64,000 bases of DNA from Apostichopus japonicus (taxonomy: Eukaryota; Echinodermata; Holothuroidea; Aspidochirotida; Stichopodidae): contig NC_092574.1 in the NCBI RefSeq assembly GCF_037975245.1, forward strand, positions 10,441,213 to 10,505,212, read 5' to 3'. A program made the position numbers and the translations under genes. How positions within the stretch are numbered: the stretch's first letter is position 1; every line of letters begins with the position of its first letter. Below the pieces are notes generated by a model, which had not been told where the DNA came from, searched no databases, and was given only the letters and a program-made list of their open reading frames with translations. Positions 1 through 20,783 of this stretch are shown one piece after another.

Positions 1-534
1 TAAAGGTTGTGCCCAACTGTATCGTTTCTTATGCTATTTTCGGCCCCAAATTAAATATAATCATGTTTCCATTTTTTTTCTTTATAGGATTTTAGGGTTT
101 AATCACGAGTTCCAATCAGATCGATTCGTCTTTCGAAATTGTTCCGTGAGAAATAATAATACAACCATTACTCTATAGATTGTTTTAGGCCAGAGGGCAT
201 ATTGTTTTTGTCTTTTGTAAGCAAACTTAACATGTAAACACGACTATTGCAATTTTGGATGCGAAACAATTATTTTCACCTTTGCAGTCAACGTAATTTT
301 CAGCCACTTTGCAGAAACAGATATTTGAAAAGGCGACACTTCTAATAAAAGATTTTTTTGACATTGTTTGTCACTGGAATATCCCTTTAATGCAGCATTC
401 TCTTATTTGGTCGCAGACATTTATATGAAAGCTATATGTAATGAGTTTTTCCTCAAAATAAAATTACGAGCAATAAAATGTTATTTTCGTCAAATGTTTT
501 CTTTCGCAACTTAGAAAAAGAAGAGATAATGAGA

Positions 535-970
535 AAGTAATAATGATTCCGTTTCGTTCTCAACTTTTTCGAAATTGAGACATAACCTATTGATTTTAAT
601 ATTGACATGCTGATCTTCAATTATTACAGCATGCTGATACTCTTCCTAGAATACTGGTATTTTCATCCAGCAATTTTGCTTCCAAGGTTTTCTGTTTCAC
701 CCCCCCCCCCCCAAAGAAAAAACAAGAAAAGATCTTGAGCAAGTAATAATGATTCCGTTTCGTTCTCAACTTTTTGAAATTGAGACATAACCTATTGATT
801 TTAATATCGACATGTTGTTGTTCAATTGTTACAGCATGCTGATACTCTTGCTAGAATATTGGCATTTTCTTCTAGCAATTTTGCTTCCAAGGTTTTCTGT
901 TTCACTCCCAAAAGAGAAGGGATCATGGATTGAACAAGTAATAATGATTCCGTTTCGTTCTCAACTTTTC
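535..970. repeat. About 206-bp tandem duplication, 2.2 copies
   Basis: The phrase aagtaataatgattccg recurs at 535, 741 and 936, and the sequence between the first two occurrences matches that between the second and third with a few changes. The first unit holds a poly-C run near 702-713 that is reduced in the second. A 64-codon open frame across the second unit has no recognisable protein features, so this is treated as noncoding. Confidence 0.85.
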
Positions 971-8940
<7,970 letters not shown>

Positions 8941-9629
8941 TAACTCTCATGTTAACTTCCTCGATGTGACTGGTTGCAAGGAGCACGGTTCTCTCTCCAC
9001 TGACTTATACAACAAACCCACAGACACACACCAGTATCTACATTCTTCCAGCTGCACATCCCCGCCACTGCACAATTGAAGTATGGAATTGCCTACAGTC
9101 AACCTTTCGTTTTCGTTGCATTTGCTCTAACAATTCCTCTTTAGTTCGTCATACAGATGTTTAAAAAAAAAACTTATTGCCAGAGGCCATAGTGTCAGAA
9201 GGGTGCGTGAAGCCATTCAGAGAGTCCGCTCCCTATCCAGACCATCTACATTGGCAGTGAAGGTCAAAAAGGGAAGAGTTTGCCACAACAAGCCAACTCT
9301 GGTTGTTGCTTTCCACCCAAATCTTCTTCCTCTTCAGCAAATCACCACTAACAACCACAACATTCTCCTTACTTCAGATAGACTCCAACGAGCCATCCCT
9401 GAAAACCATCGTTGCCTACAGACGTCCACGCAACCTCCGGGACCATCTTGTGCGTGCTGTTGTTCCACCTACAACTTCTAACCCTACACCCATTCAGCAT
9501 AGTACTTTAAAGTTTGATCGTACTTCGAGGTACATCGTCTGCAGCCACCACGTTGTTGAATCCAATTCCATCACCAGCCACAGCACCCAACTCACACACA
9601 AGGGTCACATCACTCACCTGCACAACCTC

Positions 9630-9834
9630 TAATGCCATCTATCTGATCTCGTTTAGTGTTTGTGGCATCCAGTACGTTGGTGAAACTAAAACCACCCTCA
9701 ATATGCCGTTCTTTGGTCACAGATCCACAGTCAACACCATGAAGACTGAGACCTCGGTTGGAGAACACTTTAACCTTCCCAACCATACCATTAATGACAT
9801 ATCCTTACAGAGAGAGACTGTGGATGCAACTTGA
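9630..9834 (+). pseudogene. GIY-YIG endonuclease domain of the Penelope-like element
   Basis: This is the best-preserved coding piece of the element. The stretch NAIYLIS...CGIQYVGET corresponds to the GIY and YIG strands of the nuclease fold. GHRS supplies the conserved Arg of the helix, and VGEHFNLPNH carries the conserved glutamate and histidine region. The frame runs to a stop after about 65 residues. In related elements this domain nicks DNA to prime reverse transcription. Upstream, the reading frame is broken before the RT part, so no full protein can be made from this copy. Confidence 0.8.
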
Positions 9835-10219
9835 CTTCGCACCATACAACCTCAATGGCTCAACTCTCAGAAAGGACATGACTAATCTTTTCTTCTGCTC
9901 CCCCCCCCCCACCGCCCCTCTATCTCCCCTCGTGCCCCCACTGTCACCCCGCTTCTCCCAGATCTTTTTCACCTTCATTCTCCACACTTTCCTATCTATT
10001 CCCCCACCCTCTTTCCTTAATCCTCTCTTTGTCCTTCAGTTTATCTCCTACCTCTCCTCCCCTCCCTGTTGGTATCGTCTCTCCATCCTTTGTCTACTAA
10101 TCCCTTTACATCTCTTTGGTATCCCTTTACACCTCTTTGGTGTTTACCCTACTCATTGACCTGTCTGTATTCTGTACTTGTTTTTGTCCCTTCTGTTACT
10201 GTTACTTGTCATTCAGCCT

Positions 10220-10251
10220 CTGAAGAAGATCCTGCTAGGATCGAAACGTCA
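10220..10251 (+). ncRNA. Hammerhead-like motif at the Penelope 3' end (imperfect)
   Basis: CTGAAGA (10220-10226) fits the CUGANGA core. It is followed by a GATCC/GGATC hairpin (10228-10232 with 10238-10242), then GAAA (10243-10246) and a CGTC tail (10247-10250). The order matches a type I hammerhead with a minimal stem III. One extra A (10227) sits between the core and stem II, and stem I is weak, so activity is doubtful. Penelope-like elements are known to carry hammerhead motifs in their terminal repeats. Confidence 0.4.
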
Positions 10252-10369
10252 GTCCCACTTCCTTTTTACACAGTTTTTTAACTCTCAGGTTTGCTAGTTT
10301 TAGGAAACCTAAAAAATATGGGTCAATTGAACTATCATAGTATATAATTAGAATAATGCAGATACTCAC

Positions 10370-10513
10370 TACACACTTCTTCCTCTTCATCAGCGTTGTT
10401 CCCACAGTCATCTATCTCGTTACATTGGTATTTCTGCTTCACGCATTTGGTCAGGTTACCGCATACGAATTCACCCTTTGGACATTCGAACGCCCAACAA
10501 GGACTCGTCAAGG
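10370..10513 (-). CDS. LDL-receptor class A domain exon (phase 1-1)
   Basis: The 144-nt exon encodes about 48 residues containing one complete LDLa module. Its six cysteines are in FEC, FVC, TKC, YQC, DDC and EVC. The calcium-cage segment [15 protein letters not shown] corresponds to the family pattern C-D-x-x-x-D-C-x-D-x-S-D-E, with Asn/Ala replacing some of the usual Gly/Ser. An additional Cys (SPCW) precedes the module. On the minus strand the exon is bounded by a CTCCTCAG acceptor (AG at 10515-10514) and a GTGAGT donor (10369-10364). Both junctions are phase 1, the classic symmetrical arrangement of LDLa exons that lets modules be shuffled. LDLa modules bind ligands through calcium-dependent acidic pockets in secreted or membrane proteins. 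The parent protein cannot be named from one module. Candidate upstream exons in compatible phase lie at 51004-51078 and 56173-56221. Confidence 0.85.
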
Positions 10514-13500
10514 CTGAGGAGTGTGATTGAAAAAGACATGTGATTCCCATTCATGCCCTTCATAATGAAACTTCAAATTGTATACCTCAAGCCAAACAAG
10601 CACAGACATATCTCGACACGTAAAAGATTCTTGCATCTTGTTAAGGAAAACAAAATTTAAAAAAAAAAGGATGTCAGCCTTCGTTTCTGTCGAGTTGAGA
10701 GGGTTCGCTTCGATGGGAAATGTTACACCGACGGTAACCTTTCGAGAGTGAATGTGTGTGTGTGTGGAGCCGACATAACAGCATACTTGATAGTCTTATG
10801 ACACTTGCTGGTTTCATTAGATTACCAACAAGTACTCGATGGAAGCGTTATATAAGATGTCAATACATGTTTGTTAGCCACCATCTCTCACCCCTTCTGA
10901 ACCTCCAGGCCACAAAAACCCTCACCCGAGGCCACTGCTTCCTTCTTGAGAAGTTACGATCATAACCTTAATTCCGTTGCCTCCTTACGATTTACAATGA
11001 CTTTACGAAAAAGAAATAGATTTAGTTCTTTCGAGCAAAGATTTCTTATAAGGTGATACGTCGAAGTTTACAAACAGTATTCACATCAATTAATCGCATA
11101 AATCTGGAATTATAGACTTCAGTTTGCAAAGAGAGATATTTGCGAGGCGGAGTTAACATCTTCCCTTTAATGTAGGCCTTCAATTAAGCATGATTTAGAA
11201 GTAACATTGTCGATATAGTTGTGCTGTTTTGAAAGCAGAAACAACACCAATGTCATGCGTGATAAAAACAACTCATCAAAAATACTTATGAAAACTCTAT
11301 TTCGTTTAGGATATATAGTAGTTTAACATTAATGTCTGCAGGGACTGCATGTTTGGTAAATATGAGATGCTGTCATTCAAGCAGGTGACATCGCTCTACT
11401 TTCATTCTACTTTCTGTTTTTGCTTCTTTTTTTCAATGAAGACAAATTCAATAATGAATCTTTTACAAAATTTCAATCATATGTAGATGTTGATGATATC
11501 ATAATAAGACTTGCTCAATTGTAATATTTAAAACAAAGATATCTTCGAAATGGAATGGAAGTTTCCTTAGCTGTCTCAGAGAGTTGTCAACCCACAAATT
11601 CATCCACCGCATGAGTACGTCCTCCATTAATCTACTAGTCATCGACTAACCAACTTAAAAATCGAAATTATTTTCAGGTGACCGACGTCCATTCAAATCA
11701 ACCGATGTGGTAATTTACAGATGAGGACAGACACCACTCCAAGAAGGTTGACTTAAAAGAACTGGAGCAGAATTGGATGACAAGCCCCCCCCCCCCCACC
11801 CCCTCCTCCCCCTCTTTATTATTATTGTAGTCTGTTAGGTCAGGGAGTGCTGTTATTCTAAATGAAAACTCAGCCCCTGGTCAGAGTATTCACTTATAGG
11901 GTAAGTTTTTGCATTGGAAACTGGCACACTAATTATTAAGCAATAACAATTTAATTAGTTTTTACCTGAATTTCTCCAGGGGATTTTTCCCGTTCACGTC
12001 GTTATAGGTGCATTAGTGGATTTTACCTTAAATTTTACGAACTTTAAATAAATGAATAGTGACAATTGAGTTTATTTGAATAAACCTAAATTTTGTTGAT
12101 TCTTAGGCGGAAAGCAGGTTAACGCGACTAACCGAGCAAACAAAACAGAAGTTTAAAGAGAGCTAAGGTTAAAAGAAGACCCAGGGGAAGAAAAGCGGAA
12201 ATGAATATTGAATGTGACAGAACTTTGAAGATTTCGCGATTAAAGTCAATATAGAACATATATATGAATATTAGCCAATCGAAGTAGGTCGCTTTTGTAT
12301 CAACACAGATAATGCTTTCTTTCCCACCGAAGTAGTAAAAGTAGAAAACGTGTCACACATCACCAGCATATTTTAGGGTTTTGTTTGCGTAAGATGTGAT
12401 ATTAAAGGAATAACGTACAAGAAAACACGATTTCCCAAAAAATTAAAATTAAAACAATGTATGCCATAGAGGAAGTTAAAAGAAACAAAATTGTTCCAAC
12501 CCAAATCTTAACAGATCGTTCAGTTGCTGAGATATAATCTTTATTAAAAATGTATTCATTTTATTCAGATAAGTAAATTGCGCAATAATATGTGATGACA
12601 CACATCGGCAACTTCTCAAAACGTCTTTGTTCTTTTCATTATTTCAACTGATGCAATCAAGACATCTACGTGGTTGAAATTATTATTTTTAGTTGTGATG
12701 AAGTCACTTGATCACACATCCAGTTACAGAATTTAATAAATTTCGAAGGTAATATCATTATATTAATTTTAAGGGAAAAGATTCCCTTTTTTGTTAGAGT
12801 CGGTTTTAGAGGAGTAAGTTGAAGAAGACGACGACTCCTTTGGATAATGTCGTCACCCTTTAATGTTTTGTAATGGATTGCGCTCCCTCTATGACGTCAC
12901 AAGAGTAATTACGTAGTAAGTTGAAAAAAAACTCTCTTTTTTGTGGACAGTGTCCGAGTCAGAGATTTTTATTCTCTAAATAATGAAATTCAAGCGAATT
13001 AAAAATCAGCTCTGCATGTCGCTTGGCTTTTAATTCATTATCGTGATATTCCTGTTCGTAAAATACAACAGGGTATTTTTCGGTCATATTAGTAATCCCA
13101 TGCCTCTGAGCAATTGCGTTTTTTTGTCTTCTTTTTCTTTAAAAAAGAAACTTATTTTGTCTTTGTTGCTGTCGTTCATTAATTTAAGTAATGGCACTTC
13201 AAAAGTCGATCTGTGCTTAAAATAAGGCATAAAATGAAAGTCCGGATTGGCCGAATGATCAATGTAAATTTGTTGACCACTTAAAACAACAAAACGCTTA
13301 GATTCAAGTGATTTATCCGATGAGACAGCTTGACTTATCGCTAACTTTTAAATAGCTTTAAGCCGTACTTTGGGGGAAAGCGGTCTCCAAGAGATCACAT
13401 GGATGGGTGTTTTGAGTATAATCCTTGTCTCGTGGACATACTTAGTCGCATATTACTTTAAAGTTATTGACCGTTTAATCTAACCCCTGCAGGATAACTT

Positions 13501-13788
13501 TTCTCATCTTTAGGGCTACCATGCAGTTTACTCTTTCAAATTCGTTAGTTATTTCATCTTCAAAATGAACTAAGAGAGACTATGGATTTAAATCTAATAT
13601 AACGTAAGGGTGAATTATCAGCTGATAAAATAATTTTTGATAAAAACATTTCAAGTTTGATTTATAGGGTCTTAAATTTAAGAAAACCTAGCCAGGTCAG
13701 GTAAGTGGGTATGAGATTTAGAAGTAACACAACAAAATCAATCTTTTGAACCAAATTGCATTGCAGTGGCAAAGATATATCATTACAA
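10514..13788. other. No gene seen (possible intron)
   Basis: Unique-looking AT-rich sequence with a poly-C tract near 11786-11800 and a GTGT run near 10753. If the minus-strand LDLa gene model is right, this is intron. Short open frames here (for example 10756-10965 plus) show no domain or splice support. Confidence 0.5.
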
Positions 13789-13926
<138 letters not shown>

Positions 13927-16860
13927 AACAGAAAGCAAATAAACAGAAATCAAAACCCACAAAGCTATCAACATATAAGTCTGCTTGCTATTTACGGTCA
14001 AGCCATTTTTTTTTTTGCAAACCTGTTTTTTATTGAAACAACTAGCAACTCTTTGCTTTTTAATGAACATAATATTCTGTAACCTCCGTCACATGTCTCT
14101 TCCAGACAAGAAGTTGTATTCATGATATATTATGTATGTGTATTCATAATATATAAGTATGACATGCACCACTTATAAGTTTGTGATAGAGAGCTTCTAA
14201 TTACATTCAAACAAGATCAGTCACAATGCATGTTTTTAATGACAACTCTATCGGGCGTCTATGTGTTCTTCTCTCGTGAATGCTGACTGCACAAGTTTAC
14301 ATTTTAATATTATTTATGAAAAACGTTATCCCTCCGTCAAAATTGAAACAAAAGTGAGAAGAAAAACACAGTAACCTCTTGATTGATTGTGTCTGAGTAT
14401 CGTTATGATAGTGAAACAATACAGCCTCTAGTAATGCAATAAAACATATCCTTGATTGATCTATTTCTACAACCGAATGACTTTTCTGGAAGCGATATTT
14501 CTTTTCCTTTCATTTCTGTTAATTGCTTCTGTTTCTGGTTTCTTTCTTCAAACACTTTTTTCTCGATCTCGCTAGTTTGTATTAGTAAGATGCAGCATAT
14601 GTTTCACGGATTAGCGCAAGACCTTTCGCTGTACAGTTCACGTTTTGTTTTTTTTTTCTCTCTTTTTTTTGGCGTCGTTTGTCACTTTTGCAGGTAGCGT
14701 GCGCAAAGGAGGTGCGCAAAGGAAGTGCGCAGCGGGACGGGGAATGCCAGCGCCACCATTATCAGTCGGGGTAAATTGTTCATAAGTCGATTTCTCTTAA
14801 ATTCCGAGTGTGGCTTTCAACCCCCACCGCAACGCCCTCCCCCACCCTTTGAACCTCACACACAGCAATGCAAACTTTGCGACACATTGTTAATCGCACC
14901 CCCCCCCCCCCCTCCCTAAATTTATCATTACAATAACACCGGAACAAGGTCGCTAACTTGATGGTTGACTCTGTTTACTTGCCACAATTTCGGCGATCTT
15001 CGTTTGTAAGTTACTGCTCTAATACTACGAGAGATAGCCTCTTTAGTTATATATTCATCATTCACCTCAAACGCAGAAATGGAGTTGATGGCACATGTAA
15101 TATTATAAACAGAATATTGGTCACTAAATTGCTATTTGTCAGATTAATGTAAGCCACGACTCTTCCAAGAGGAAACGATAAAGAAAGAAAATCGTCAATT
15201 ATCATAGAAACCTTTAAGACTATTCATAGTTCATCACTCATAGATATAATTTGCAGTGACCAGTAAATACATAGGTACACTTAGTGTATGTCACAACATT
15301 GAATATTTCCTTGATGCATATTCTCAAGCAACCTTTTAAAGGTCGTTCTGGACTAATTAAATCATGGAGGACCTCCTTCATACGATTTATGCAATGGGTC
15401 GCCATTTTTTTCCTTAAATCTGGTCTTTCTATAAGGTTTTGGAATTAGAGTAATACACGCTCTCCAATGTTCATTAGATACGTAACTGTTATGAAATGCT
15501 TAATTGAAAGAGTTAAGGACTAATTAATGTTACGCTCAATGGAGAGGGATTCTGAGTAGGTAATGAACACTGACCTCATTTTGAATTTACAAATTTCCCA
15601 CAACAGGCTATGGTTATCCCCAGTGTAGCAAGACAGCAAGTTTCAGAAATTGTTTCTCTGATAAGACCAACGTAACTTAGGATCGTTTAAAAGTGCGGTG
15701 TTTAACTTCCACATATCTTTCTCTCTGTTGCTAACTAAAAACAAAGTCAGAGCTACACTTGAATGGTCTGAGCCGAATAAAGAAAAGATAGTAGTGGAAT
15801 TCCGAAGATGACCTGCAGATCAGGAAGAAATCTAGCCTACAATCAATAGAGTTGTCAATGTTGGAATTCCTTGTGAAGTTCATACTAGTTTGGTTTCTCT
15901 CCCGCCAAATGTCGATTAAGTCAAAATTCTGGATGACATTGCACATTTTAGCCCGACGATTGAAGCTTGTTCCTGGAACACCCCCTGTTTGGTCGAGGTA
16001 TATATATATATATATATATATATATGCAAAAAAATCTTTCTCTGTTTGGGAGGTAACCTATAGGCCTAAAAAATCGTATCTGTAGAAGGACTCCGATTTT
16101 GTCAACCTAGTCATAGCGCCACTAGGATTAATGAAACCTTTAATATTCGCTTTAAGTTTTTCCATTTTTGAGTGTATAGAATGTTAACATTGTTGATACT
16201 AAAAGTAATACAATGAAAAGAAAGCACTCCAAAATTTTACTATCCCAGCATTTGAAAAAAAATCTTCATTTCATGGGGTCAACATTGTCATAATGGAAGC
16301 ACATTCTGCACGATGGTGTCATATTTAGATTTGAGCAAACTTAGCTAGCTTTCTTCACAAAATTTTGTTTAACATCAATTGATGCTTTTTCTTTTCCTTT
16401 TTTAAAAACTTTATCGTCAGATTTATGTGAATATAAATGTATTAATACTACACCTTAAATTCTAAAACTCAGCATGCAGGTTGTACAGGCGGTCTCACTC
16501 GTCGGTTTATGTTATATTAAATTATGCATATATTTCATTAGTCTTTTATGAAACATATCCCTAAGCTGTTAGAACAAATACTCGCTAATCTACCGCCATA
16601 TAAATGTGATTGATATGTAAATTGAAGATTAAATTTTCGCAATTTTGAGATTTATTGTCATGGATAGTATATACCCTGCGGAAACCAACTACATCGTCAA
16701 GTTGAATTATTCATTCTACTGTTGCGTATAGGTTGGGTGTACTTTTTGCTACCAATGAAGTTATAGCAGAGTAAAGAAATATATGAAAGAATATTAAGGA
16801 AGGAAAATGATGGCGTACTGTATAGGCCTAAACGTGCATTTTACACGTATATTATATAGC
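13927..16860. other. No gene seen
   Basis: Holds a C-rich/CT-rich stretch (14818-14917) with a poly-C run at 14900-14910 and a short (TA)n at 15999-16025. The plus-strand frame at 14452-14697 is T-rich and unrecognised. No domain was identified. Confidence 0.5.
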
Positions 16861-16865
16861 ATTTT

Positions 16866-16935
16866 CGTTCGCGGACACCCTAACCAACTAGGCTATGGAC
16901 ACGGATTGTCTGTCCAGAGGTTCGAAACCAGTAAG
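16866..16935 (-). mobile_element. tRNA-derived SINE fragment (5' end)
   Basis: On the minus strand a box-A sequence TAGCCTAGTTGG (16895-16884) runs into TTAGGGTGTCCGCG. It is preceded by GGTTTCGAACCTCTGGA (starting near 16929). The same order and nearly the same words occur at 46353-46405, so both loci belong to one family. This copy stops shortly after box A and has no downstream box B. Confidence 0.65.
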
Positions 16936-17127
16936 GAACACTATGAAGTCTTAAGTTTTTATGATCTTTATGATAATAGATCTTCCTTGTCCTTAAATAT
17001 AAAATTGGAGATGTGATGTTTTGCTCTTGCTAGTGGTTACATGGTAGCCTTGATTCCATATATGTCGACGAAAATGGCGTTACCAAAACATAGCATTCAG
17101 GATCATACGGAAAACGACATAACTTAC

Positions 17128-17341
17128 CAATAACACATATAGTAGCGTACACTTGTTACAAAAAACCTTGCTCCCAAATCGCTACAATATCCCGAGCATG
17201 CTGCATCACACTTATAGCCAGCTTAACTGTCGGATCAATGCCATTTATAGAGGTCAAAGCTAACGGTTGTTTTACATACATATATATATTCCTTTCCGGC
17301 TTATCCAAGCTTAATTGAACGATAGGTATACCAAACATACA
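17128..17341 (-). other. Unassigned open stretch, possible minus-strand exon
   Basis: A 60-codon frame (17338-17156) of mixed composition ends in ISVMQHARDIVAIWEQGFL and is preceded by a CCCTTAG acceptor-like site. A TTG/GTAAGT donor-like site lies at 17127-17122. The frame stops before that donor, and the frame that reaches the donor is open only from about 17235. The two signals therefore do not define one clean exon. Similarity to any family was not recognised. Confidence 0.15.
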
Positions 17342-19735
17342 CCTAAGGGAAATTAACTTTTCTTCTTTTAAGTCATCTAAGTTGCCAAATAAGTGTCCTC
17401 TTTTCTGACTCTTTTTTTTTTTTGCTTTTGGTTCTGCAGATTTTATAGCTTAGGGATATATCTCACAAGAAGACCATATACCACAGTCCCACGTGATTTA
17501 GATATTTGGTTTACTATAAGTCAGTTACGGTGAAGGAATTTAACGTGGCCTGAAAATGTTCTATTTCTATCAAACTTCGATTCATTTTCTTTATATACCT
17601 GACAACAGGTAAATAGCACACAACTATTTTGCCTTCTTTTTCTCCCCCGCTTTCAAATGGAACCAGTTTAAAACAGTAAGTAGGTTAACTTCGCATTTGT
17701 TTCTTTTGCTTTCTTGGTCCCTTTTCTTTGTTTCGCTTTGCTTTTCACGGCATGCTGTCCTTAATAAAAGAATTTTAAAAAAGTAACCCATTACGCAATC
17801 ATGATACTCACCGGTCGTATAACCAGGGAGTTGTTCCATAACAACTCCCTGGTACAATATCGTCATGATCATACGGTTACAGTCTCGATGTAAGGGAGTG
17901 GGGTGTGGGGGGAGCTGGGTTGAAAGTGGATCAAGCTGTTTGGTTTCGTACCCATGCTATATCTTATGTTACTTTTCATTTAATCAAAGCAACTATTACG
18001 CAATCTTTGTAGTACATTTAAATTTTAAAATATCCTGCATTCCACCGTGAATACATCATTGAGAGCGAATAGAAGAATTAACTCTGGGACTTAAACCATT
18101 TGTCACTTGTTTTTCTTTTTGCCTTGTTGTTTATCCTTATCGAGACACCGTACCGTTTTTTTTTTTCAAGACAGAAAATAACTATGCAAATAAATAGGGA
18201 TTCACTTGAGGGAATTTCAAGTATGCATTGTCATATAGGGTTGAAGGCTATATCCAAAACCTACGCAAATACATAAGCCAAAGTTTTGAATGTTTCAAAA
18301 CTGGACAAATATCATTACCGATAATAATACGAATATTCAGATGAAACGATTAGCCCTGAATCCACTCACATTTATCATAACCGTTTGACTTTTTGCTTCT
18401 TACTTTATGTGACGCTATACTTTCAATGAACGAGACCACCCCCCCCCCCCCCCCCACTCTCTCTCTCTCTATCCGTTATCCTTTGAAAATGTTTAAAAAC
18501 AACTTAATCGGATTTAACGCTTACTCAAGTCGATAATAGTGTACATTACATTAAGGTTTGATAGCGCGCACCTGACGCCCCTACAGACAAACAGCAACGT
18601 ACACCTCTAGATATATGGTGTCGATGGCAATTTTCTTTCTGGATGAATTATTCAAGATATCATTATGGATAAGTGGCCTATCTGTCAACTAAAGTGAGCA
18701 CTTCTTTTGTTACGCTTTGTGAAATAAGGAAAAAAAGTATTTTCTATTTTGAATCATTTAACAATCATGCTTTCAGTGGTTTCTGTTTTGTTCTGAGTTT
18801 TTTTCTTTTTCTCTCTTTCATTGTAGCTGTCCATTTTTCTACTTAAAAGGTCAATTTTGTGACTTTTGATTTAGTGAGAATTGAGCTTGCCAAAAAAAAA
18901 AAAAAAAACATTTTTTTGAAGAAGCAATGTGTAACTGATTTTAGAGCCTTTCTTTCGCTGTTGTTTCTTTTCTTCAAGGTTGTTTTAACGTAGCCTACAG
19001 TACCTGATCCAATGGCAGACAATCTTTTTTACTTTCCTTTAACTTATGACAGAGTAGGAGTTTTTTTTTTTTTTTTTTTTGTATAAATGGGCGGTAACTA
19101 TCGACTATGATCCTTCTTTGGTAAATATTCAGCCATCTTCCTATATAATATTAAAATAATTCGATATATATAATTTGTATCGGATTTATTACCTACCTGC
19201 TTAAGACTGAAAGGGAAACGATGTAGATACTGAACGTTCATTTAAGAAATGGGAGGAAGTTGGATGGAATTAAAAAAAACACCTTTCCACACCTGCGCAA
19301 TGACGTAGACGGTAACACAGTTGGCAAACGCACATGCTTATTATGATAGGTAAGTTCTTAGGACGTATACGATATCAGTGTAGTAAGTTACATATATATG
19401 CACAAGTGACATACAGTGTATAAACCATTACGGATTTGTAGGTTGGCTATTTACTTGGGATAAGAGCTTGTTATAGAATAACTTCCATAAATGGTTTACC
19501 ACTTTAGGAGAAAGGTTTGCTCAACAGACTGTGACAGAAAGTACCCATACGGGACCGTATAAACAGTATGATTAGTATGAATAGGCCTATCATGTTTCTA
19601 TCAGATAAAGGTTAGTAGGAACTGGTCATAGTGTCAGTACAAGTGATTTGAAGTTTAATATGGTAGTTCAGTATAGACTATAGATAAATATAGAACAAAT
19701 ACATGAATATGCATATTTATTCGCTATACGTGCAG
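17342..19735. other. No gene; hairpin and homopolymer tracts
   Basis: Contains the perfect hairpin at 17822-17853 (separate entry), a poly-C tract joined to CT repeats at 18437-18470, poly-A at 18892-18908 and poly-T at 19061-19080. One arm of the foldback family motif occurs at about 19625-19680. No coding evidence. Confidence 0.5.
17822..17853. repeat. Perfect 14-bp inverted repeat, 4-nt loop
   Basis: accagggagttgtt and aacaactccctggt are exact reverse complements around ccat. A related hairpin, cagggagctg...cagctccctg, occurs at 45950-45983, and a half-site ccataacaactccct at about 34340-34354. Confidence 0.9.
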
Positions 19736-19739
19736 CCAA

Positions 19740-19930
19740 TGTTGACAATTTCCTTATGCTAGCACCACTCTATATTGTGCTCTTATATGCAATGCTTTAA
19801 ATGCTCTCACACTGACAGGGTATTAAAAGAAATTCCTAGGAATATGATATTCACACTGCTCATACTGTCAGTGCGAGTGCTTTGAAGCATGATATGAGAG
19901 AATAGTGTTGGAAAAAATTGTCCCAACTGG
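19740..19930. mobile_element. Foldback MITE, copy 1
   Basis: Two oppositely oriented copies of one motif face each other. The minus-sense arm (about 19763-19820) reads accactctatattgtgctc...actgacag, and the plus-sense arm (about 19868-19915) reads actgtcagtgcgagtgct...gaatagtgttgg. The outer ends gttgacaatttcc and ggaaaaaattgtcccaac are also roughly complementary. The same motif pair is found at 38485-38605, and single arms at 19625-19680 and 55008-55070. Superfamily unknown. Confidence 0.6.
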
Positions 19931-19981
19931 GCCAATAACAGCTGCTACGTAAAGCCTATACGATTTGATAATATCTGGATA

Positions 19982-20430
19982 CTAGCGTAACAAAATAACA
20001 ATGTTGGTAATTAGCAAAACGGAGTAATGTATATATCTTACATAAGACACAGATTTATGTCCGTATGGCACCATTCTGCCTTCTGTTACCCAGCAAAAGT
20101 AAGTTAAGTGTCTTCTTATATTGTGTCGTGTGCACAATCCATGACGTTGAGTTGCCCCCCCCCCCCCCATAAACGAGAACTGAAAATATCCAACACGCAA
20201 TCCCCTGGCGTGCGACAACAAAAAGTGATGAAAATCAATGGCGCATGTATCAATGATGTCAGGGTCACCCATGACTAATTTGCAATAACAACATCAAACT
20301 TAAACTTATTTATAAATTATGAGGTTGTTGTTAGGCTGTTCCAAAGCACATTAAAGGGATTATTTATTATCTGCATTCTTATTGAGTTTTTTGTCTTTAA
20401 GTAACAAAACAGTATGATATAGTGATATAA
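19982..20430. other. No gene seen
   Basis: AT-rich sequence with a poly-C tract at 20155-20168. The 96-codon minus frame here is unrecognised and has poor compositional support. Confidence 0.45.
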
Positions 20431-20436
20431 TATATT

Positions 20437-20513
<77 letters not shown>

Positions 20514-20634
20514 TATATAGATATATATATATCTTGTATAGATATATATATCTTGTATAGATAAAGATATAGATATATATATATCTATAGATATAGCTTA
20601 TATATATTTATAGATATAGATAAATATAAATATA
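20430..20634. repeat. (TA)n and GATATA-type microsatellite
   Basis: Pure TA to about 20510, then variants with tcttatatagata and agatatagata words. Confidence 0.95.
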
Positions 20635-20783
20635 CGTCGTGACTATTCATAAAGCACACTTCTATCGTTTACGTCATGACTATTCATAAAGCACACGTCA
20701 ATCGTATACGTCGTAAATATTCATAAAACAAACGTCAATCGTATACGTCATGAATATTCATAAAGCAAACGTCAATCGACTTA
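20635..20783. repeat. 37-bp tandem repeat, 4 copies
   Basis: The word TGAMTATTCATAAA recurs at 20640, 20677, 20714 and 20751, an exact 37-bp spacing. Each is followed by gcacacgtcaatcg-like sequence and CGTATACGTC. Confidence 0.85.

Larger units (their letters stand above)
8951..10285 (+). mobile_element. Penelope-like retroelement, decayed 3' part
   Basis: Translated pieces in shifting frames match the C-terminal half of Penelope-like element polyproteins. The first reads VNFLDVT then DLYNKPTDTHQYLHSSSC (from 8951), typical of the end of the reverse transcriptase. The next is an RGHSVRRVREAIQRVRS stretch (about 9185-9235), then AYRRPRNLRDHLV (about 9415). The GIY-YIG endonuclease follows with YLISFSVCGIQYVGET and GHRSTVN (about 9640-9735) and VGEHFNLPNH (about 9755-9790). 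In-frame stops and at least three frameshifts show it is dead, and the RT palm motifs are missing, so it is 5'-truncated, as is usual for retroposed copies. A C/T-rich 3' UTR follows (9895-10160). It lies in the opposite orientation to the LDLa exon that begins 85 bp beyond its end. Confidence 0.85.

Noticed and set aside
17807-17905. Minus-strand exon candidate ending at a GTGAGT donor
   Set aside because: Its body is mostly the perfect 32-bp hairpin and the acceptor has G at -3. More likely a repeat next to a chance donor.
20635-20783. Short regularly spaced repeats resembling a CRISPR array
   Set aside because: The 37-bp units are contiguous, without unique spacers, and the DNA is clearly eukaryotic. 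The same applies to the 26-bp and 55-bp arrays.
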